NCBI RefSeq assembly: GCF_018613535.1 | Contig: NZ_JAGGQB010000011.1 | Coordinates: 62,001 to 126,000 of the forward strand | Source: Bacillus sp. ISL-51 | GTDB lineage: Bacteria > Bacillota > Bacilli > Bacillales > Bacillaceae | Direction: 5' to 3' | Length of the DNA stretch: 64,000 nt | Part shown: positions 37,223 through 47,700 of the stretch, piece after piece | How positions within the stretch are numbered: the first letter of the stretch is position 1 | Layout of the letters: each line of letters starts with the position of its first letter | The notes under the pieces: model-generated | The model's database searches: none | Told to the model about the DNA's origin: nothing | Seen by the model: the letters and a program-made list of their open reading frames with translations, nothing else | Position numbers and translations under genes: made by a program

Positions 37223-38551
37223 ATGTTTGGTTACTCGATGGTTCAAATGGTGCGGTCAAATGCTCACAAGCTTGACTGGCCGCTCAGGGAAAATGTATTA
37301 CAGTTATACAAACCCTTCAAATGGACACCTTGCTTTTTACACAGCTTTTTCGAAGCGAAGTTAAAAAACAGAAAGAAGATGTCGGTCATTATTGAATTTG
37401 AAGAAGGCCGCCATGAAACCGGTTATCATGCAGCCGGACAGGTTTTATTGAATGAGAAACGCTCCAAAATCAAAAAGCGGTTTCATAAAATCAATTGCTG
37501 CAGCGCGGATGTCACTCCAACCGCTCTTCATATGCTCCTTTCACAGTGTGAGGATATCCGTAAAGTTTATTTAAACCGGGAGGTAAAAGCGCTCCTGGAT
37601 ACAGCAACAGAATCAGTCCATGCAAAGGAAGTCAAAAGAAACGGAACCGCCTTAACAGGGAAAGGAGTCAACATCGCCGTCATTGATACCGGAATCTATC
37701 AGCATCCTGATTTAGAAGGCAGAATTACAGCGTTTGCGGATTTTGTTAATCAAAGGACGGAGCCATATGATGACAACGGACACGGCACACATTGCGCGGG
37801 TGATATCGCAAGCAGCGGCGCTTCATCTTCAGGGAAATACCGGGGGCCGGCGCCTGAAGCAAACCTTATCGGGGTGAAGGTGTTAAACAAATCAGGGTCC
37901 GGAACATTAGCTGACATCATTGAGGGTGTAGAATGGTGCATTCATTACAATGAAAAGTACACCGAGAAACCGATACACATCATCAGCATGTCTCTCGGCG
38001 GTGAAGCGCTTCGTTATGACAAGGAAACAGATGATCCGCTCGTCAGGTCTGTCGAAGAGGCATGGAACGCAGGGATCGTCGTCTGTGTCGCCGCCGGCAA
38101 CTCCGGTCCTGAGGCACAAACGATTTCAAGCCCGGGTGTCAGTGAAAAGGTCATAACCGTCGGTGCCTGCGATGACAACGGGACGGCAAGCAATGAAGAC
38201 GATACAATTGCTGCCTTTTCGAGCCGCGGCCCGACTGTATACGGGAAAGAGAAGCCTGATATTCTCGCACCCGGCGTGGATATTATTTCCCTCCGTTCCC
38301 CCCGGTCATACCTTGATAAATTACAAAAATCAAGCCGCGTGGGGTCATTATATTTTAGTTTGTCCGGTACATCCATGGCCACGCCGATCTGTGCCGGCAT
38401 CGCCGCGTTAATCCTCCAGCAGAATCCAAAGCTTGCACCTGATGAAGTAAAAGCACTTATGAAACAAAGCCCGGATAAATGGACAAACGAAGACCCGAAC
38501 ATTTACGGGGCGGGTGCGGTGAACGCAGAAAATGCCGTTCCGAAGGAGTAA
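37223..38551 (+). CDS. aprX: Intracellular subtilisin-like serine protease AprX
   Basis: 442 residues from ATG 37223 (FGYSMVQMVRSNAHKLDW), eight bases behind GGAGGAAAC; this start equals that of B. subtilis AprX. An N-terminal propeptide region (~130 residues) precedes the S8 domain with the triad Asp (AVIDTGIYQHPDL, near 155), His (DDNGHGTHCAGD, near 188) and Ser (LSGTSMATPI, near 384). There is no signal peptide. AprX is made in stationary phase and is not essential for sporulation. A strong terminator follows. Confidence 0.95.
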   Translation: MFGYSMVQMVRSNAHKLDWPLRENVLQLYKPFKWTPCFLHSFFEAKLKNRKKMSVIIEFEEGRHETGYHAAGQVLLNEKRSKIKKRFHKINCCSADVTPTALHMLLSQCEDIRKVYLNREVKALLDTATESVHAKEVKRNGTALTGKGVNIAVIDTGIYQHPDLEGRITAFADFVNQRTEPYDDNGHGTHCAGDIASSGASSSGKYRGPAPEANLIGVKVLNKSGSGTLADIIEGVEWCIHYNEKYTEKPIHIISMSLGGEALRYDKETDDPLVRSVEEAWNAGIVVCVAAGNSGPEAQTISSPGVSEKVITVGACDDNGTASNEDDTIAAFSSRGPTVYGKEKPDILAPGVDIISLRSPRSYLDKLQKSSRVGSLYFSLSGTSMATPICAGIAALILQQNPKLAPDEVKALMKQSPDKWTNEDPNIYGAGAVNAENAVPKE

Positions 38552-38565
38552 GCTTTTTAGCATGC

Positions 38566-38607
38566 AAACACGGAATCGCCTGCATCAGCAGATGGTTCCG
38601 TGTTTTT
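38566..38607 (+). terminator. aprX terminator
   Basis: AAACACGGAA and TTCCGTGTTT pair, followed by TTTT. Confidence 0.85.
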
Positions 38608-38755
38608 GCCATTCAGATCAATATCGAAAAACAATTATAATGAAAAAACTCGGAAAATCCTTAGAACCTCGGGCTGAAAAAAGAAAAATATCAAACGGTG
38701 TAATTCTAAAAAGAATAGGGAATAAGTATGGTGTAGAGCAAAAGGAGGAATAGCA

Positions 38756-39118
38756 ATGGCACTTACAAACACCGAACTGTCTGAATGGCTGAAACAACAA
38801 ATCGGGCAGACGCTTAATATCAGAAAAGGCGAGCTGACAGACAGCCGGAACGAGATTTCCGACTTGGATCAAATCATGCTTCACCTTGATGACGTGCTCA
38901 TCCGCAAAACAAATCATCCTGATGATTATGTAGCAGAGGAAGAACTCGTACTGAAAGGTCAGGGAACGACCTATACGGAAGAAGGTAATGTCCCCCTTCC
39001 TCAAGACGCGTATGAAATTCCTTTACTCGGCGACATGAAAATACAGCAGGAGCATGACGGATTAAAGGTACATACGGACCGCGCCGTTTATACAATCGGC
39101 ACTTATCGGCAGCAATAA
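38756..39118 (+). CDS. ymzB: Conserved protein YmzB
   Basis: 120 residues behind AAAGGAGG. Soluble and acidic (SEWLKQQIGQTLNIRKGEL, LDQIMLHLDDVLIRK). It matches B. subtilis YmzB by position and length; function unknown. A 37-codon frame upstream (38640-38753, MKKLGKSLEPRAEK) ends inside the ribosome binding site but has none of its own, so I do not call it. Confidence 0.75.
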   Translation: MALTNTELSEWLKQQIGQTLNIRKGELTDSRNEISDLDQIMLHLDDVLIRKTNHPDDYVAEEELVLKGQGTTYTEEGNVPLPQDAYEIPLLGDMKIQQEHDGLKVHTDRAVYTIGTYRQQ

Positions 39119-39152
39119 TAAAAAAACGCCGCTTATTCAGGGCGTTTTTTTC
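39119..39152. terminator. Terminator between ymzB and the YoaK-type gene
   Basis: AAAAAACGCC and GGCGTTTTTT flank a 10-base loop; A- and T-runs on both sides make it bidirectional for the convergent pair. Confidence 0.85.
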
Positions 39153-39156
39153 GTTA

Positions 39157-39849
39157 TTAGGCTTTTTCTTCCGTATAAGCGTGGAACTTTGTGATGGCGC
39201 AAATGATAATTCCTAAAATGATGACGATCGGAAGCCAGATGATCGCAAATTTATAATCCGGTTCGGCAAAGGCGCCGATCACTGCCCCGAAGCAATACAG
39301 CACAAGGGCAAGCGCGCGTAAAACAGCATCTCTTGTAAAACGTCTCCGGTCTCCCGCTTTATAGAATCTCCCGGTGAGATCTTCAAAGAAATTGGCAAGC
39401 GTCCCGGTTAAGACCGTCGTGGAAATACCCGCTACGCCAAGCTTTCTCGCAGCAGTCGTCTGCATTCCCATCGCAAAACTGAGAAGCACGATCAGCACAT
39501 ATACTGATACATCGCCCGCGAAAAAATAAGAAAACAGAGCGAATAAAAGCAAAACAGCCCCTTCAATCGCCAGAGCAGCCGTCACGGCAGGCGGCCAGAA
39601 TGCTTTCTGTTTATTTCCGACAAGCGCAGCTGCCGCAATAACCCCGAGAATAAATCCGATTAAGGAAGCGAGAGATTTGAGTACCGTCAGCTGCAATGAA
39701 TTGCCGATCGCTAAGCCGAGAAGCACGATGTTCCCTGTCATATTGGCAGTAAATACATGTCCCAAGCTTAAGTAGCCAATCACATCCACAATTCCCGCAG
39801 TCATACAAAGAAGTAAAAGCGTAATATTTCGATATGCAGAGACTGTCAA
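39157..39849 (-). CDS. YoaK-type membrane protein (DUF1275)
   Basis: 230 residues when started at TTG 39849 (TVSAYRNITLLLLCMTAGIVD), ten bases behind AAAGGA. The frame continues upstream to 40101, but through a terminator hairpin and without a site. Six to seven hydrophobic segments and the family motif GIVDVIGYLSLGHVFTANMTGN place it in the DUF1275/YoaK family of inner membrane proteins; the function is unknown. It stands between ymzB and the P450 gene. Confidence 0.75.
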   Translation of the reverse strand: MTVSAYRNITLLLLCMTAGIVDVIGYLSLGHVFTANMTGNIVLLGLAIGNSLQLTVLKSLASLIGFILGVIAAAALVGNKQKAFWPPAVTAALAIEGAVLLLFALFSYFFAGDVSVYVLIVLLSFAMGMQTTAARKLGVAGISTTVLTGTLANFFEDLTGRFYKAGDRRRFTRDAVLRALALVLYCFGAVIGAFAEPDYKFAIIWLPIVIILGIIICAITKFHAYTEEKA

Positions 39850-39921
39850 TGTGATCCAATCCTTTCTCAGCCGATTCCAACATATAAGTTTACTCTTTGC
39901 CGTTTCTAATGTCCAGCTGAC

Positions 39922-39950
39922 ATAAAAAATCTCCGGCAATGCCGGAGATT
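39922..39950 (-). terminator. Minus-strand terminator upstream of the YoaK-type gene
   Basis: AATCTCCGGC and GCCGGAGATT form a perfect 10-bp stem with a 3-base loop, followed on the minus strand by TTTTTTATG. It would end any transcript started in 39960-40110 before the membrane protein gene, as a leader attenuator or as the end of a small gene. Confidence 0.75.
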
Positions 39951-40378
39951 TGATTACTGAACGATAAACCATACCTTTGTACCGCCAGATTGGTTTCCTG
40001 CCCACGTCCCCCATAAAATCGAATTGAAAAGAGATCACTAAAAGCAGACATACCATCCATTTTTTAAAGCCATCATTTACAGCCTCCTCAAATGTTGACA
40101 TGAAGCTAAATATGTATATTAGGCGGCCATGTTATAAATGATTACATACCAGAATAAATTTCATGTTTTGTTGATAATCAACGAAAATGGAGTCTTTATG
40201 ATTTGTCTATTGAATCCCTCTATCTTTCCATATATAGTTTTAGACATACTCATGAGCCGATGTAACCAGATTTTAGGTTTCCGGCATGTAAAGGAGGAAT
40301 GTTCACCCGGGCACGTGTGTTCAATGATTGAGACTGCTTGGTGATGTCTTTTAAAAACAGGAAGGCGGGGAAGTCAAG
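39951..40378. other. Region between the YoaK-type gene and the P450 gene
   Basis: On the minus strand an ATG at about 40063 follows GAGGAGG but opens only 12 codons. The frame from 40101 (MSTFEEAVNDGFKKWMVCLL) runs through the terminator and lacks a site. No product can be supported. Confidence 0.3.
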
Positions 40379-41590
40379 ATGGAAAAGTTAATGTTTCATC
40401 CACAGTCATCTGAGTTTAACGAAAACCCTTTTGCGGTATTAGGCAGGTTCAGAGAGCAAGACCCTATACATAAATTCGAATTACACCGTTTCGGCGGCGC
40501 ATTTCCGGCATGGTTAATTACGCGTTATGATGATTGTATGGCATTTTTAAAAGACAGCAGAATCACCAGAGATGTGAAACGCGTAATGACGAAGGAACAG
40601 ATCGCAAAGCTGAATGTCAGCGAGGATATTGACTTTGTTTCAGATCATATGCTCGCAAAGGACCCGCCGGATCACAGCCGGCTGCGCTCTTTGGTGCACC
40701 AGGTGTTCACTCCCCGGATGATTGAACAGCTGCGCACAGGCATTGAACAGATCACGGAAGAGCTATTGGATGACATGGAAAAAAAAGCAGACGCCGATAT
40801 CATGAGGGATTTCGCGGCCCCGCTTCCGTTCATTGTCATCTCCGAGCTGATCGGTATTCCTAAAGAGGACCGATCCAAGTTCCAAGTGTGGACCAACGCG
40901 ATGGTCGACACGTCAGAAAGCGGACAAGAAACAACCAATCAGGCGCTCAGAGAGTTTAAACAATATATTAAAACACTTATCCAAGAAAGAAGAACCAATC
41001 CGGCGGATGATTTGACGACCAAGCTCATTCATGCGGAAGAGGACGGCCAAAAGCTGAGCGAGACAGAATTATATTCCATGCTGTTTTTATTAGTTGTAGC
41101 CGGACTTGAAACAACGGTTAATCTTCTCGGCTCAGGCACTTTGGCGCTTCTTTTGCACAAAGACCAATTGGAAAACGTAAAGCGGCAGCCCGAGATGATC
41201 AATACGGCGGTCGAGGAGCTTTTGCGTTATACCTCCCCTGTTGTAATGATGGCGAATCGCTGGGCAATTGAGGATTTCACTTATAAAGGAGCCTCTATTA
41301 AAAAAGGCGACATGATTTTTATCGGAATCGGTTCGGCCAATCGAGATCCGGAATACTTCGATGATCCCGAGACGTTAGATATAGCGAGAACGCCGAACCG
41401 CCATATCTCTTTCGGCTTCGGCATCCATTTTTGTCTCGGGGCTCCGCTGGCCAGAATGGAAGCGGCGATCGCGTTTGCCGCGCTTTTAAGGCGGTTCCCG
41501 AATATAGAGCTGAACATTGCCCGTGAGGATATCAAATGGAGAAAAAATGTGTTTTTAAGAGGGCTTGAGACCTTGCCTGTTACACTATAA
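40379..41590 (+). CDS. baeS: Cytochrome P450 of bacillaene biosynthesis
   Basis: 403 residues, a soluble class I bacterial P450. The I-helix is LFLLVVAGLETTVNLLG (AGxET), the ERR-triad Glu-Arg lies in AVEELLRYTSP, and the heme loop is FGFGIHFCLGAPLAR with the Cys ligand near residue 350. It closely resembles B. subtilis PksS, which converts dihydrobacillaene to bacillaene. Its place beside the end of baeR, convergent with it, supports this job. ATG 40379 follows AGGCGGGGA. No redox partner gene is adjacent. A terminator follows at once. Confidence 0.93.
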   Translation: MEKLMFHPQSSEFNENPFAVLGRFREQDPIHKFELHRFGGAFPAWLITRYDDCMAFLKDSRITRDVKRVMTKEQIAKLNVSEDIDFVSDHMLAKDPPDHSRLRSLVHQVFTPRMIEQLRTGIEQITEELLDDMEKKADADIMRDFAAPLPFIVISELIGIPKEDRSKFQVWTNAMVDTSESGQETTNQALREFKQYIKTLIQERRTNPADDLTTKLIHAEEDGQKLSETELYSMLFLLVVAGLETTVNLLGSGTLALLLHKDQLENVKRQPEMINTAVEELLRYTSPVVMMANRWAIEDFTYKGASIKKGDMIFIGIGSANRDPEYFDDPETLDIARTPNRHISFGFGIHFCLGAPLARMEAAIAFAALLRRFPNIELNIAREDIKWRKNVFLRGLETLPVTL

Positions 41591-41596
41591 AATGAT

Positions 41597-41619
41597 AATC
41601 CCCCGTATTGGGGGTTTTT
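41597..41619 (+). terminator. Terminator of the P450 gene
   Basis: AATCCCCC-GTATT-GGGGGTTTTT. Confidence 0.9.
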
Positions 41620-41690
41620 CATTTCTTAACGACGAATCAAATGTTTATCATGAATATTTAGTACATGATACATTTAGTTTATTTTGAATG

Positions 41691-41724
41691 AAAAAAGGCC
41701 GCCGGCATCCCAGCGGCCTTTTTT
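41691..41724. terminator. Terminator of the bae operon
   Basis: AAAAAAGGCCGC and GCGGCCTTTTTT form a 12-bp stem with a 10-base loop; it ends the baeR transcript and could also act on the plus strand. Confidence 0.95.
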
Positions 41725-41728
41725 CACA

Positions 41729-44700
41729 TTAACGCTTCACTAATTCATTTGTATCTTCGAACTTTTTTCTGAACGATTTGAGGAAATTTGCACTTATTGC
41801 GCCCTTATTCGCATACAGCTTTTCACAAAAAGCCTTTATGGCGTTTTGCGGCTTTGTTTCTGAAAGCATCACCACATGGCTGGACGAATGGACATCTAAT
41901 AGATGAAACTGTTTCATCTGCCGTTCCCATTCTTCCCAATAGGCCTCATGGTCTAATGAGATTTGATCATCCTGAATCGTCAAATAGCGTTCAAGACCGC
42001 CTAGAAACAAGCCGCTTTTATTACGGAAATAGTAGCATTGCGGCGCTTCGGGATGAGGCAAAGGCTTAATGATATACTCCTCCATTCCGTAAGCGAGCTG
42101 AGTGTTTATCATTTGCTCAACCTGGATACGGATGGTTTCTTCTGATTTGGGCAATCCGCGTTTTTTCGCCAGCCCTATCAGCTCTTTCAAAAAATCTCCT
42201 TCCTCTGCCTGTACACTGATTTCTTCCCGGCTGATCAATGCTTCCTCCGGTTTTTCCGGTTTGAGAAATGCCGTAAGCATCGTATTCACCGTTTGCAGCA
42301 TAACTGATTTTAATGAAGGTTTTGTTTCTTTCCACTTTGTGCTGTACGGTGTATCGACCATGACGATGCTTTTCACCTCATGCCCTGCTTCCTGCAGCAG
42401 GCGGGCCGTTTCATATGCAAGCATTCCGCCTAAGGAATATCCGCCGAGATCATAAGGGCCTTTCGGCTGTACGGCTTGAATGATGTTCATATAATAAGCG
42501 GCCATCTCTTCAATTCCTTCCAGCGGGGCTTCCCCTGTCATAAAACCTTTTGCCTGGATGCCGTAAAAAGGACGCTGGCTCTTTTTGGCGAATGGCTGAT
42601 ACGCTTCAACGCCGCCCGTTCCGCCGTGAAACCAAAAAACGGGCCGGCCTTTTTCCCTCTCATTTAAATGAACAAGCTCAGAAAACTGCCTGTGCAGATT
42701 TCTTGATGAGGCCTGCTGATGCTCCGCTGCTGCCAGAACGGTCATTTCCTCCAGCGTGCTGCACTTCTGAAGCGCTTCTAGACTGATACGCCGATCAGCA
42801 GACGCCTCCAGCTTTTGCAGCAATTGAATACAAGAGATTGAATCAAAACCGTATTCAGCCAAAGGCTTTTGCGGATGGATGTCTGCCGTGTCCATCCCTA
42901 ATATGTCGGCTAAAATGTAACGCAGATCTCCGTTTTTGGAAACAGGCTCTTTTGCAGCAGGAGAAACTTCGATCTCTTCCGTTTCAAACCCGCGCCAATA
43001 TTTGTTTTTTTCAAACGGGTACGTCGGCAGCGAGATTCGCTGAACGTGTCTGCCTTGATGAAGCCGTTCCCAAGGGATGTCCGCACCTCTGACCCAGCAA
43101 AATGCCAGTTTTTCTAAATTGGTTTCTGCTAAGAGTGTCTCCATAACGACATTGCCGAGGGTTCCTTCTAATAAGGCGCCGATATCCCCTAATCCCGTTT
43201 TCTGACTGCCGATAAAGGCGGGAACAGAGCTTCGGAGCACATCGTTTTCATCAGATGCTTCTTCGTAATCTTTCAGCCCCTGAAGCAGTTCATCCTGATT
43301 GCGGACGACCAATGCCAGCCGGCAATTCATAGCATCGCGGCCGGTTTGGAGTGTATAAGCGAGATCCCGGAATGAAGGGACTTCCTCTTTCTCCGCAAAA
43401 TCAGCCATTTGACGCGCAGCTTCTTTGAGCCGTTCTTCACTCTTGGCAGAAAGTACGACAATCTGAGGCTCAGGCTTTCGTTCCGCTTCTTTTGGAGATG
43501 AACTGTACTGTTCCAACACCACATGCGCATTTATGCCGCCGAATCCATAGCTGTTAATAGCGGCCCGGCGCGGAATTTGTCTGCCCTTATGATCTGTCAG
43601 CTGTCTCCATTCATGATTTTCTTCAGTGAGACGGAATCGGCTCTTTTGAATCGGCATTTGATTATTTACGGCAGTAAATCCGGGAATGCCCGGTATGATG
43701 TTTTCTTTCATCGCCATCGCCACCTTCATGAGAGCGGCCATCCCGGAAGCAAGTTCGCCATGACCGATGCAAGGCTTCAGACTGCTGATATAACAAGGCT
43801 GGTCTTCTTGATTGCTTTGCTCCGCTCCTTCAAGCTCGCTGTATCCCGTCTTTAAGGCATTGAACTCAATCGCGTCCGCAAGCTGGGATGCAATGCCGTG
43901 GGCTTCGACATATGTGACGGTTCGCGGATCGACGTCAGACCCTTCATACGCTTTTTTCATCGCGGCCTTCATTCCGGCCGGGTTTGGCGCGTGAAGCGAC
44001 ATTCCCTTACCGCCATGAGACACGCCGGTTCCTTTAATGACCATATAAATGCGGTCGCTGTCTTCGATCGCTTTTTGCAGCGGTTTGATGATGAAGACGC
44101 CCGCACCTTCGCTTCTGACAAAACCATCAGCGTCATTTTGGAAGGATTTAGCTTGTCCATCCTTGCTTAAATACCCCATGGAATCAAAGCCGAGAAAGCC
44201 CTTCGGCGAAAGCAGGATATTGGCGGCGCCGACGACTGCTTGCTCACATTCATTATTGCGGATGGCTTGAATCGCCCTGTGCAATGCAACAAGCGTTGAC
44301 GAACAAGCCGCTTCGTAATATTCGCTCGGGCCTTGCAAATTCAGGGCATACGAAATCCTGTTCGGAATGATGGACGGGATTGCCGCACCATTGTTCGGAT
44401 CGCTGTTGCCCGCGGCAACGAAAACGCCAGTCGGCCGGTTTGATAATGCCTTACTGGTCAGTCCCGCATCCTCCATAGCCTTCCATGTATGTGTCAGCAA
44501 GAGAAACTGTTCCGGGCTCATTTGTGACGCTTCTTTAGGCGATATCCCAAAAAACAGCGGATCAAATTCGCCTATACCGTCAATAAAACCGCCCCAGCGA
44601 AGGCTTGATTTACCCTCACCCGCACCGTACCGGCGCCAATCCCAGCGCTCCTCCGGAATTTCCGTAACACAATTGTCTCCGTTTACGACATGTTCCCAAA

Positions 44701-47700
44701 ATGATTGGATATCAGATGATTGCGGAAACTGTCCTGACATGCCGATAATTGCCATTCCGTTCTTCTTATGGGCTTCATTTTGTCTTACTTGTTTTTCCTC
44801 CGGCAAAGCTTTTGTTTGCGATTCCATACGCTCTTTTGCCTGCTGCTTGTGATCAAGCAATTGAGAAAATTCAGCCTCGTATTCGGATGCAAAGTAGCCT
44901 GTCAGCTCTTCTATCGTCGGATACTCGAAAAACAATGTCGGGTTGACATCTATTTTTGCGTCATGTTCGATCTCTTTCGTCAGGCCGATTAAACGGGCTG
45001 AATCAATTCCCAAGTCCATCATATTGGCATCAGGACGCGGGGATGCAGCCGGATCGCTCATCATTCCCGCAAGCTTTCCGATAACGTAACGGCGGATATC
45101 GTCTGTCAGACTTCCCGTACTCAGTCTGCCTGTATTGGGGTCAGCCAGAACCGGCTGTTCTGTTTGATCCGCGGCCGTGCGGAACCGTTTCAGAGCATAA
45201 CCTTCATACCGGATCACGGTCTCAGATGCATCGCTGATGACATCCGCGTTAAACAGGATCATCTCCCCCGTATGTTTGGCTAACGTGATGTGCAGCCAGC
45301 AATCCGTCAATTTTGTCTGACTGCCGAATTGAATGGAATTAATGCCAAATGGCAAGAAACTGCCTGCATCTGATTGATCCAATAAAGATAGAATAGCCAC
45401 GTAAGCGCTGTTGGCGATGAATGGGCTGATGGCATAACCATGCGCCCGGAGTGATTCGTTTTGCTTCAGACTCAGTCTTGCCAAAACGGCGCCGTCTCCT
45501 TTGAAAAGGCGGGTGACGGTTTTAAATTCTTCTCCCCACCTGACGGCGCCGGTTCCGTCTCCATATAAGTCTTCTATATGATCCATTTCACGATACGACT
45601 GCTGAAGGGCCTCTATATCTATTCGTTTTTTCTGAAATTCATATGGACTGCACTCGGCGTAAGCGGCCTGTTTCCAATCGCGTGACGTATGACTGCGATA
45701 CATTATGTTCAGTTCAACAGACGGGCCGTTTTGCCTTGATTCTGTTTTAAGCTCGATACGATCGCCTTTGTTGACGGTGACAGGACTGACATAATTTAAT
45801 TTGCTGATCTGACCTCCTTCCGCTTCAGGAAAGATATCATAAAACGCATCGGCGGCCAGGCTTCCGTATGTAGCCCCGACAAGCACTTGTTCGCCGTTAA
45901 ACTGATGCCCTTTCACATACGGTTCATCGTATCTATAAACATCTGACTCGCTTTCTGCATCACCGAAGTGAAAAGCCGTTCGGCGGTCAAAAGCATAGTT
46001 TGGCAGATGGATGGAGTGCTCTTTCTGTTCCTGATAAAAGGTAACCGTCCCTCCCGCTGCCCATTGGCGCGCCCGGTTGCCGATCTCAGAAGAGGAGGTA
46101 ACGTCAGCCGCGGAATTCATCCGGTAAGCTGTCAGCTTTTTCACCAGTTCCTGAACCGAACCGGCAGTAAACGCTGCGCGATGTTCGGTATGGTGCGTTC
46201 TCTTTTGTAAAGCGGATGCGATACCGGCCAGATTATGTGAAGGTGACTTTTCTAAAAAGGCCAGTAATTTGTCTAGAAATGCTTCAAGGCTCCATTTTGT
46301 TTTCGCTGAGACAGGAATAAGGTATTCCTCAGGACCGATGTATGCTTCATGAACAGAATCCGGGCTGATATATTCTTCTACGATAAGATTCGCATATGCC
46401 CCGCCCGCGCCAAATGAGTTAATCATGCTTCTGCGCGGCAGGGTTTCGCCTGTTTCAGTATCCTTCAGGCGTTCCCAATGCTCAGTTTGTTCCTGAAGAT
46501 AAAAAGCCGTTTGGTCAAGAGTAATATTCGGGTTTTGCGGGCTTGCATTAATCGTCGGGACTAAAGTTTCTCTGTCCATCTGCAGCAGCACCTTAGTAAG
46601 CTGAGACATGCCCGAAGCCGCCTCCAGGTGTCCGAGATTTGATTTAACAGAGCCAAGCGCGCAATACTGCTTTTTATCGGTATATTGGGAAAACGCATTT
46701 GTTAGGGCTATGACCTCAATCGGGTCTCCTAATACAGAGCCGTTTGCCGCAGATTCAACATAGCTGATCGTTTCCGGGTCAATACCGGCTTTGTCAATGG
46801 ATGCAGCCATCAGCTTCGCCTGCTGTTTCGGATCCGGGGCCGTGTACATCTGCCTTCCGCCGCTGTGGCACAAAGCACTGCTTTTAATCACGCCGTAAAT
46901 ATGATCATTATCGGCAATCGCTTTAGAAAGCGGCTTCAGCAGCACCGCGCCGACTCCTTCTCCCGGCATGAGCCCCGTGCCGGTTCCGAAGCTTTTACTT
47001 TCACTCCCTTTTTCCAGCAAATTCGCCCGTTCGAGCGCATCATATTTGGACGGTTCAAGCGTCAAGTTCACTCCGCCGGCGATGGCCATTGAGCAGCTGT
47101 TGAGCTTCAGGCTTTCACAGGCGAGATGAATGGCGCTCAGTGAGCTGGAGCATGCGGTCGTAACTCCCATGCTCGGACCCGTTAAATTGAAAAAATGAGA
47201 GATACGGTTTGCGATATGCCAATCCCCCCCGTTAGAGCTGAGGGCGGCTTGCTCCAATGAAGGGATATTCCAAAAATATTGGTTGTACATACTGCCCATA
47301 AAGACACCAATGCCAGATTCCGTTTTCTGCCATTTATTCAATCTCTCTAAAGAGTAGCCCCCGTTTTCAAATGTTTCCCACACCGTCTCAAGGCTTAATC
47401 GAAGCTCAGGCGTCATTTCCATCACATGGGCTTCATTCACTTCAAACAGGTGATGGTCAAAAGCGTCGATATTTTGCAGGAATCCGCCGTACCGCTTTTT
47501 CCCGTCAGCTTGGGAGGATTCTTTCGCCAATGCTTTCAGAAGCGATGTCTGCCATCTTTTTTCAGGTGCTTCGGTGATACAGCTGTCTCCGGCTTTTAAG
47601 TGCTCCCACAGCTCATCAAGCGTATCAGATAACGGGTATCGGCCGCTTATGCCGATAATGGCAATGTCCTCACGATTTGAGCGGGCGGCAGGAACCGATG

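Noticed and set aside
38640-38753. 37-codon ORF before ymzB (MKKLGKSLEPRAEK)
   Set aside because: Its only support is the open frame ending in the ymzB ribosome binding site; it has no site of its own and lies just after the aprX terminator.
43523-43855. Plus-strand ORFs over 100 codons opposite baeR and baeN
   Set aside because: They have no ribosome binding site and lie fully antisense to strongly coding, well conserved PKS domains; they are shadows of GC-rich coding sequence.
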